Assembly: GCF_000420465.1 (NCBI RefSeq)
Contig: NZ_ATUZ01000013.1
Span: 434,001 to 498,000, forward strand
Length of the DNA: 64,000 nucleotides
Direction: 5' to 3'
From: Desulfovibrio desulfuricans DSM 642
GTDB lineage: Bacteria > Desulfobacterota > Desulfovibrionia > Desulfovibrionales > Desulfovibrionaceae
Shown: positions 1 to 8,400 of the stretch, one piece after another
How positions within the stretch are numbered: position 1 is the first letter of the stretch
Layout of the letters: every line of letters begins with the position of its first letter
Notes under the pieces: generated by a model
The model's input: the letters and a program-made list of their open reading frames with translations, nothing else
What the model was told of the DNA's origin: nothing
The model's database searches: none
Translations under genes and position numbers: made by a program

Positions 1-12
1 TTGGGGACGCCA
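1..12 (+). tRNA. 3' terminus of tRNA-Glu (gene starts left of window)
   Basis: The first 12 bases, TTGGGGACGCCA, match the last T-stem base, the 3' acceptor strand (TGGGGAC), discriminator G and encoded CCA of bacterial tRNA-Glu, whose 5' end is GTCCCCA. The rest of the tRNA would lie outside the window. The identity rests on the longer decayed copy at 14834-14878, which retains the CTTTCAC anticodon loop (anticodon TTC). Confidence 0.6.
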
Positions 13-18
13 ATTGAA
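1..18 (+). repeat. Left attachment-site repeat of the island (attL-like)
   Basis: TTGGGGACGCCAATTGAA is identical to 14867-14884. It covers the tRNA-Glu 3' end plus six following bases, the usual scar of a tyrosine-recombinase element in a tRNA gene. A broken integrase ends 27 bases away, the usual arrangement. The repeat may extend further left, beyond the window. Confidence 0.75.
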
Positions 19-44
19 TTCAAAGGGTTAACGTAGTTGCCCTA

Positions 45-571
45 TTACTGTATGGCATTGGTTACAATGCCTTGGTTACAAAATGCCTCACGAGCTTGAC
101 CCTCGTGGGGCATTACTTTTTCCAGCAGGTTCTCTGCCGCAGAGCCGATCAGGCTCTGGCCCAATGCCGCCAAGATTCCATCCTGACTTCCATACAGGCC
201 CGCAGACCGCACATAGCGGTCGGTGGTGGTTGCCCGGCTGTGCCCAAGGAATATCTGTGCGCCGTTGAGGCCCATAGTCTTGAATGTCACCGCTGCCGAG
301 CAATGCCTGATGGCATGGAAGCCGAAAGGCTTAACACCAGCTCGTTTGGAGAGCGTGCCCATAAGCTTGCTGCGCTGCTGAAAGGGCTCGCCCAGCATGC
401 CGTCGCAGTGTATCTGCATAAAGACGTTATCCGCCTTGCAGGGCCTCGCCTCGCGCCACCACTCAAGAGCCTTGCGCAGCTCCGGGTGGATAACACGGGA
501 AACTCACAGATAGCGGACGCAAGCCGCAGGGGAGTCCACTTTAGCCCCAATAGTACATACCTTGCGCTCAC
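45..571 (-). pseudogene. Tyrosine integrase, degenerate (C-terminal catalytic domain kept)
   Basis: The frame ending at 45 encodes the C-terminal half of a phage-type tyrosine recombinase. It shows the HAIRH box (second catalytic His/Arg), LGHS (third His) and TTTDRYVRS, which carries the nucleophilic Tyr. The first ATG of this open frame is at 419, but homologous-looking residues (ELRKALEWWREARP) continue upstream to an in-frame TGA at 504-506, and further sequence appears in other frames up to about 571-600. The N-terminal arm-binding and core-binding domains and the first catalytic Arg box are not recognisable. The gene is therefore too short (about 124-150 aa against 350-400) and interrupted. 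Its stop lies next to the tRNA-Glu repeat, so it was probably the integrase that inserted this island, now dead. An alternative is the remnant of an older prophage at the same tRNA. Confidence 0.75.
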
Positions 572-677
572 TGCTCCCGGTCTGTTCAGGACATATTCAG
601 CACATTGTCGACGGGGGGTGGAGATCAGAAGTTTCCATTTGCCGCTTCCGCAAGAAAAATTTTTTTCAAAGTTTGAA

Positions 678-893
678 TCAGCTATTGCTCGCAGCTGGAT
701 GACTTTTACCTGTTATTTCAGAAAATGGGATAATCGACACCGATGTCTTCGTCTTTGCGTCATCGATAATACGTTTGCCGGTTACGGCAATTTTACGGTA
801 GGCTATGGAAATAATTTCGCATTGTCCCACAAGAACTTCAACTTCGGGAAGATTGAAAATGAGTTGCTTTGGAGTGAATGCTTTGCGACCCAT
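678..893 (-). pseudogene. IS3-family transposase OrfA, N-terminal remnant
   Basis: Starting at the ATG at 893, the reading MGRKAFTPKQLIFNLPEVEV resembles the first helix-turn-helix of IS3-family OrfA proteins, whose typical form is GRK-FTPEQII-KLREAEV followed by a Gln/Gly-rich turn and an IGVTEQTYYRW-like recognition helix. Here the recognition helix is reduced to KIAVTGKRI and the expected leucine-zipper region is not recognisable. No OrfB, DDE motif or terminal repeat was found nearby. This is a decayed insertion-sequence fragment beside the broken integrase. Confidence 0.55.
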
Positions 894-1001
894 CTGCTGC
901 CCTCCTTGGCTCCGCCTTATACTTATTTTATAGGTGGACAAGTTTTTTGAGGGGGGCAGGTCAGCCGCGCATATAGATTGAGAGAAACCCTATCTTGCCA
1001 G

Positions 1002-1028
1002 AAGAAACCGCAATGAAGGCGGTTTCTT
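1002..1028. terminator. Intrinsic terminator-like hairpin
   Basis: AAGAAACCGC (1002-1011) pairs perfectly with GCGGTTTCTT (1019-1028) around a 7-base loop. It lies about 75 bases past the stop of the minus-strand hydrolase gene and could end that transcript. The U-tract is short on either strand. Confidence 0.5.
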
Positions 1029-1104
1029 TATGATTTTGTACAGATGGATGCTCTGTCAAAGAATTTTTAAAGACCGATTATCTGCATTAAACCACAGATT
1101 GTTT

Positions 1105-2259
1105 CTATCTTTTCAAAAAATTGCAAATTCTGTCAAATGTGCGCTGAAACTGCCTGTCAATATTGCTATACATTTTTGTGAGCACAGGAAATGGGTCTTC
1201 ATGCCTGTATTTGTAAGTATACTGCATTATTTCCACATGGATACCATTTTTTTCTTTTTCGCCAAAAGTATTGCGAATTTCGTTGACCATAACGACATGG
1301 TCATCGGCAAGAGCGATCACGTAGCGCCGTGCCCCAATGTCCCGCAGGCGTTCCTCACGCTCACTGCTGCCTATGCCATAGTCCAGCATACAGCGAAAGG
1401 CCTTTTCAAACTCGGTGTTATCGGAGAGCAAAACTTCAAGTCTTTCTTTTGAGAGCAGGCACTCCCTGAGTTTGCCCACAGCTTCGCTGTCGAGAATAAA
1501 TTTTGATTCCGGGTGCAGGCCGCTGACAACAGGCCCGCCACAAAATGAAACATGTCGCGATGCTGAAAAATACTCCAACCTGTTTGCCATCATGAGAAGA
1601 TCACCGAGAAGGGTTCCAATGGAGTAGGTGAAAAAGTCAATTGTGGCAGCTTTATCGATAGCAGGGTGAAGATCAGTCTTTATTGTCTCCACAAGCTTGA
1701 TGAGATCATAGTAACTTTCAAGACCCGACTGGATAAAGCGCTCAGGCTGTTCGCAAAGCCGTGCGCTGATGGCCGCATTGACAAAGCTGGAACTGGTGAG
1801 CGTTGGCAGGGTACGCTTCCGCTCGCGGCTCAGGTGCGCCATGCGTTGCGGATCTGCCCACCGGGCCGGGGCACGGTTCATATGAAATGCGAGGGGAAAA
1901 AGAACAACGGCGTGACCAGTCGCTTCAACCACTGATGCCGCCCACGGCAGATATTTGGTCCAGTATCGTTCATTCAGGCCATGAAGCATGATGACAACGT
2001 TGCGGGCTTTTTCCATATGGGCTGGCATCATCACGTGGTATCTGAAATTATTATTCTCCTGAATTTCTTCATCAACTTCTGATCCCGTGGCGCTGGCAGG
2101 TGTCTGGGAATCTGCCGGGTCGACCCTCTGCCGTGCAGGTGAGTGAAAGCTGAAATTTCTGACGACAAAGTTATCTCCAACAGGTACTTCGTCCTCTGAA
2201 AAGCTGATTCCGCCAGAAAAAAGTGTGACAAGTTTTGAATAAAGCATAGGCGTAACCAT
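1105..2259 (-). CDS. Alpha/beta-hydrolase-fold protein, DUF6051-like
   Basis: This 384-residue protein has no signal peptide. A strand and oxyanion-type segment VVIMLHGLNERYWTKYLPWA (about residues 88-107) is typical of alpha/beta hydrolases and close to what I remember of the DUF6051 family. A candidate nucleophile elbow is TYSIG, with Ser in place and the first Gly of GxSxG replaced by Thr. ALADDHVV and the C-terminal YRHEDPFP could supply the acid and His. The substrate is unknown. The ATG at 2259 has a GGAG Shine-Dalgarno five bases upstream. The gene follows the glucan synthase on the same strand after 164 bases, so the two may be co-transcribed, and a role in trimming or decorating the glucan is possible but not shown. 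Both lie in the island. Confidence 0.7.
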   Translation of the reverse strand: MVTPMLYSKLVTLFSGGISFSEDEVPVGDNFVVRNFSFHSPARQRVDPADSQTPASATGSEVDEEIQENNNFRYHVMMPAHMEKARNVVIMLHGLNERYWTKYLPWAASVVEATGHAVVLFPLAFHMNRAPARWADPQRMAHLSRERKRTLPTLTSSSFVNAAISARLCEQPERFIQSGLESYYDLIKLVETIKTDLHPAIDKAATIDFFTYSIGTLLGDLLMMANRLEYFSASRHVSFCGGPVVSGLHPESKFILDSEAVGKLRECLLSKERLEVLLSDNTEFEKAFRCMLDYGIGSSEREERLRDIGARRYVIALADDHVVMVNEIRNTFGEKEKNGIHVEIMQYTYKYRHEDPFPVLTKMYSNIDRQFQRTFDRICNFLKR

Positions 2260-2423
2260 TCAACTCCGTACGATATAAATGTAATTTAAATGATATCATA
2301 AATATATATTGACTACTGCCAGCCAGGTTTAAATAATATAGTTACATAATATTGGAATGTCATTACATATATGCGCCCATTCAACACCTGCTGACACAAT
2401 CAGGTAAAATATGCCAGTATTGT

Positions 2424-5400
2424 TTATTGTTGAACAACAACAGATACTTCATGCTCCCGTTGGTCATCAACCAAAGGAACAAGCAAGTCATTTTGAGCAG
2501 TTCCATCAAAAGTGATGGAAAAGTTCTTGCCTCCGGCATATTCCTGAGTGATTTTTATGTGATAGACCGCACTAAGATGGCGATAATGGACAGTGCAGCA
2601 GTCCCAGTCAGCAGGCAGGCAGGGCACAATTCGCAAGGCGCCATTTTCGATGTTGATTCCCAAAAGAGATTCCAGCATCAAACGATACATCCAGGCGGCT
2701 GACCCCGTATACCATGTCCAGCCGCCGCGCCCAACGAGGCCGGGAGCCGCATAAACATCGGCGGCAGCCACATAGGGTTCCACTTCGTAGCGCGCCACAT
2801 CCTCCGCAGTTTTGCAGTGATTTACCGGATTGATGATGTTGAAGATTCCCCATGCCCGCCGGGAATCACCCAACTGGGCAAAGGCCATAGCCGCCCACAC
2901 GGCTGCGTGGGTGTATTGGCCGCCGTTTTCGCGTACACCAGGCGTGTATCCTCTGATATAGCCTGGGTTGGGGGGCTGCACGTCAAAAGGTGGTGTAAAC
3001 AGCGTTACCAGTTTGTCATCGCGTCGCACAAGGTAGTCATCCAGCGCCAGCATAGCCAGTTTGACATGCTCCGCACTCCCTGCTTTTGAGAGTACCGACC
3101 AGCTTTGTGCTATGGAGTCGATACGGCACTCACTGTTTTCTGCCGAGCCCAGGGGGGTGCCGTCATCAAAATATGCGCGCCGATACCATCCGCCATCCCA
3201 GCCATGGGTTTCGATTTTGTCTTTCAACACCGCCAGCTGACTTGAGCATTCCTGATAAAAAGGCAAATCACCGCGCGCTGCCGCAAGGGGACCAAACCTG
3301 GCAAGCACATCGAAAAGGAAAAAGGCCAGCCAAACGCTTTCACCTTGTCCACCAGCGCCAACCTTGTCCATTCCATCATTCCAGTCGCCAGAACCCATAA
3401 GCGGCAGCCCGTGTGCGCCAAATTTTAACCCATAGCGGATTGCCAGCACACAATGCTCATATATTGTTGCCGTGTTGCCAGAAGCGGATGGCTGGTCGTA
3501 ATAAGCATCTTCATCGTCCTTGAGGGGCCGCCCTGAGATCAAGGCAACCGGCTCGTCCAGTATGCCGGTATCCTGGGTGGAGCTGACATAACGGCAAACA
3601 GCCTGTGGCAACCAGAGGTAGTCGTCCGAGCAGTGCGTGCGCACCCCTCGCCCTGACGGCGGATGCCACCAGTGCATGACATCTCCCTCTGTAAACTGCC
3701 GCGATGCGCATAAAAGTATCTGTTCGCGCAGCAAATGGGGTGCGGTGTGCACAAGGGCCATTGCGTCCTGCAACTGGTCGCGGAATCCGAATGCACCGCC
3801 AGACTGGTATATGGCTCCGCGCCCCCACATCCTGCAGGCTATGGCCTGGTACAGCAGCCAGCCGTTGGCCATCACGTTGAAAGACGTATCTGGTGTTTCC
3901 ACATAGGCAGAACCAAGCAGGCGATCCCACTGCCGCCAGACCCTGCTCAGGGATTCCTGCGTTGCCTCCGCTCCTTTAAACCGCATGGCAAGTTCTCTGC
4001 ATTCATCCTTGGATTTCCCGACTCCAAGCCTGAATGTAATAACCCTCTCCTCGCCAGCGGCGAGAGCGAACGGAACCTGAATAACGGCACACGGGTCCAG
4101 GCCAACACCGTTTCGGCCAGAAAGGCGGCTGCGCCCCATGGCGGCCGGATTGTCCAGAGATCCATTGCGACCCAAAAATTCAGCGCGGTCGCAGCTTACA
4201 GATTTAATGCTATCGTCTGTGCCAAAAAAAGCTGTTCGACCAGGAAACTCAGAATTGTAGGAATTGCAGGCAAATACTGTCCCGCTCATCTGGTCAACTT
4301 CTGTGGCTATGTGCATGCGTGTTTTTTCCGGCAAGTCACCCAGAACCCAGGCTACATAGCCCGTTGCCGACAGTCTGCGTGGTATTGACGATTCATTTTT
4401 TACCGTCAGCCGCATACATTTTATCGGGGCGTCAACGTCAACATGCACAAGGAGCTCTGATTTTATACCGCGTTCCGTATGTTCAAACACGCTGTAGCCG
4501 AATCCGTGCCGGGTTGTGTAAGGCGTTTTTCCCCGGCATGGGCGAGGGGCTGGGGACCAGAAGTAGCCGGTGTCATTATCGCGAAGATAGAAGGCCTCAC
4601 CCCTTGAATCACTCACGGGATCGTTTGACCATGGCGTAAGGCGGTGCTCGTGGGCATTTTCGCTCCAGGTAAAGGCGAGCCCTGTTTCTGAAACTACGGT
4701 TCCAAACTGTGGATTTGCGAGCACATTGGCCCAGGGGGCGGGCGTTGCCTGGCCCTGAGCCGTAATTATAACATATTCTCGCCCATCAGGAGTAAAGCCA
4801 CCCAATCCGTTAAAGAGAATAAGGTCATTGCGGGGGGCAGGCAGGGCGCTTTCGGTACGGGATACTCTTGGCCCTTCCGACAGAGCAAGGTAGGGAATTG
4901 TGTTGACAGGCGCTATACGGCCTTTTACCCATTGCGCTAAAGAGTCTTTGTCGTCGGTAATAATGACCCGGGCAACTGCCTGCATCAGGATTCGGTCTTC
5001 TTCAGCTATGCGATCAGCGGAAAGGACAAAAATCCCTCCCGGTTTCCCAAGAAGACTGCCTTTTCCCTCTGCAATGAGTCCCATGATCTGGTCATGCAGA
5101 AGCTGCCTGTATCCGGCCTTGTCTTCATTCCAGATTACCAGGTCAACCAATAAGCCTTTAAGATTCCAGTAGGTATGGGCCCGCAAAAGCTGGCGGACAA
5201 GCTCGATATTATCGGTGCTTCCTATCCGCAACAACAGTATGGGAAGATCGCCGGACAGCGTGTACCCCCAAAGTCCGGACTGCCCCCTGCTGTTTTGCAC
5301 AAGCACAGAGCTTTCAGCACGCAGCTGCGCATTGGCGTATAAGATGGAGTCTGACAGGCCTGTATAAAGTTGCGCCTCCACCTCGGTAGCATGGATCTGG

Positions 5401-8400
5401 CGCAGCAAGATTTGACCATGAACCCAAGCCATGCGGGAAACACGGTCGGCAATTCCCTTATCCCGGTATTTTTCAATGAGAGTCATGGCCGTTGCCCGCG
5501 ATTCCCCCACGCCAGAAACAACATCGATTATTGCAGACTGCCCGGCCTCAAGCGTGATGCGAGTGCGCATGGCAACAACCGGGTCAAGCACTGCCCCTGC
5601 ACTGTCAGAAAGGTCAACAACTTTCCGGTCCATTGCCCTTGGGTTTTTTATGGTGCGCTCACGGCCAATAAATTGCCGTCTGTTGGTTTCGTAAGAAATG
5701 GCGTCAACAGGTACGCCGTGCACGGTCATCATGTGAAGCATGCAGGGGTTATTTTCTTCTTCAGAGCGGGCGCGGCGTGTGCATAGAATTGCAAACTGAT
5801 CTTCAACTATTTCGGTCTGTACAAAAAGATTGCTGAATGCAGGATGCAAGGCATCAGCGGCAGAAGAAGCAAGAACTACCTCGGCAAAACTGGTTACGTC
5901 TATGGTTCTCTGTTCCAGAGAGTTGTTCGTGATCTTTGTTCGCCTCAGTTCAACATCGTGTTCTGGCGAAACCGCAATATCCGTATGCATATCATACTTA
6001 AGGTTACGGCAATGAAATTCGGCCCGCCCTTCTGAAAAAATCACCTTGAAATGCTCAGTTTTGACCTGAGTAGGTTGAAAGGTAGTAGACCAGTATTCTC
6101 CAGTGGCAAGATCGCGGATATAACAAAAGGTACCCCAGTCGTCAGACGTCGTATCTTCCTTCCATCTGGTGACAGAAAGGTTGTTCCAGCGACTGTACCC
6201 GCCGCCGGCATTGGTTACCATGACATGATATCTGCCGTTTGAAAGCAGCTGAACCTCTGGCCTTGCAGTGTGTGGCGAACCGATAATGCGCGTTGCACCT
6301 TTTACAGACCTGTGGATTGCGGGCACACCCGACCGTGTTGCCGTGCGTACATAGCTTGGAATTGCTTCTGGAGCACGTTCCTGCAAAATCAGTATGGCGG
6401 ATTGAAACTGAGGATCGCTTTCAAACCGCTTTTGCATGGGGTAATCAAGCAGCAATGCCTCCAGAGCAAGCAGGCTCATTCCCTGATGATGCGCCATGTA
6501 GGAACGCACGATCTCGAATGTTTCCCCCCTGGGCAATCGCGATTCGGTATAGTCGATTGCCTCGTACATGCCGTACTCACCTTCCACGCCTCCTTGTGAA
6601 AGACGTTCAAGGTTCAGGCAGGCATCACGTGGAGCTATCATGGCGGCCAAGGCTGAAGCGTATGGAGCTACAACCATATCTACGGTCAGATCGCGCTTGA
6701 TGCCCAGCCCCGGCACACCAAAGGCCTTGTACATGTAGTCAGCGCGCGCATCGGTCATGCAGTAGCCGCTTTCAGATATCCCCCACGGCAAACCGCATTT
6801 TTTCCCATACTCGATCTGAGCGGCAACAGCAGCTTTGCAGGACTGGTCAAGCAGGCTGTTTTCATAAAAGGGCATTACAAGAAGCGGCATCAGATACTCA
6901 AACATCGAGCCGCTCCAGGAAAGAAGCACCGGCTTTTGAGACGTGGTGGTTGCCAAAAGCCGCCCAAGAGAAAACCAGCTCTCCTGAGGCAGATGCCCCT
7001 GAGCGATGCCCACAAATACTGCCAGCCTGGCCTCAGAGGCCAGAAGGTCATAATAGCTTGCATCCCTTCTGTTTTCATCCACATTGTAGCCGATGGATAG
7101 CAGCTTACGCTTGGAATCATAAAGAAAATCATACTCAAGGCATGACAGACCAGTGCACTGCTCCATCATCTCCGTTATCTGTTCAAGGCGCGCCCTGGCC
7201 TGGCGGCTGCCTGCCCCAACACGCACCGTAAGCTCAGCAAAAAGATGCTGCCTTGATGGGTCTTTCTCCTCTGCGGCGCACAATGCCAGGCGCGGCAAAA
7301 CGGTTTCTTCAAGCGCGGCGATCTCAAACAGTGAAAGATGGGAGTCAAGCACATGAAAATCTTGCAGATCAACAGAGGGAATATTCTGAAGTGATGTCCA
7401 GGGCATAAAAAGCGCAAGCTCGTCCAGCGCATCCTGCAACTTGAGACAAAATGTTTCCTGCACGCTGCCATCGCAGTCATTTTTCACTGTGTCTGAAGCC
7501 AGATCATGCTGTGGCATGGCTTCTGTTGCAGATATTTGCAGATGTTCAAGATCTTTTTTGAATTGACTTGCAGACGGCGAAAGCGACTGTAGGGCCACTA
7601 CCATCTCAAGGCCGAGAGAGCCTAGCGGCGAATTCGCAGCCTCACCGAAAGGTTTGGGGGCAGTTTCAACCAGGATGGCAAGCGTTTTTTGCAGATCTTT
7701 AAAAAGCAGCGGATGACTTACTCTTTTTTCCACAAAATCCTGCAATCCTGCGCGCAAAACCAAAAGGTGTCCAACCATGTTGCCGCTGTCCACAGACGAT
7801 ACATAGCGCGGCGGCAGAGGTGCCAGAGACTGGGTGTCGTACCAGTTGAAAAAATGGCCTTTGTATCTTTCAAGTCTTTCCATCACTGACAGGGACTTTG
7901 ATGTGCGCTCCAGAAATGCCCCTGCGGTTATAAAACCGAAGTCATAGGCTGAAAGATTTGCCAGTAGCGCAATGCCCATATTTGTGGGTGAAGAACGGTG
8001 AGCTATCCTGCCAGTGGGAACTTCCTGATAGTTGTCTGGCGGAAGCCAGTTGCTTTCAGAACCGGCAAACGTTGCAAAAAACTTCCAGGTCTTGTGCGCA
8101 ATTCTGAACAGAAAAACAGTTTGCTCTGGGGTGAGCTTTTCCTGATGCCGCTTAAGAGGGAGGCTCGTCCACCATGCCATGACCGGAGAAAAAAACCACA
8201 GCAGGCAAACAACCCCAGCCATGGCAGTGCTTGCTGCCATGGCGTTGCCCAAAGCAATACAGGCAATCATACCCAGCAAGGCGATTACTGGCCCGGCCCA
8301 CATGGCAGCCACTGTTTCTCTCAGATGAGCGGGAGCAGCGTTGCCAGAACAGATCGATACATTCCACTGAAGAAGGTGTTTTTTTGAGGCCAGCATTCGC

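Noticed and set aside
72..950. 292-codon plus-strand open frame at the left end
   Set aside because: It reads antisense through the integrase and IS remnants and shows no protein-like pattern; the minus strand carries clear integrase motifs.
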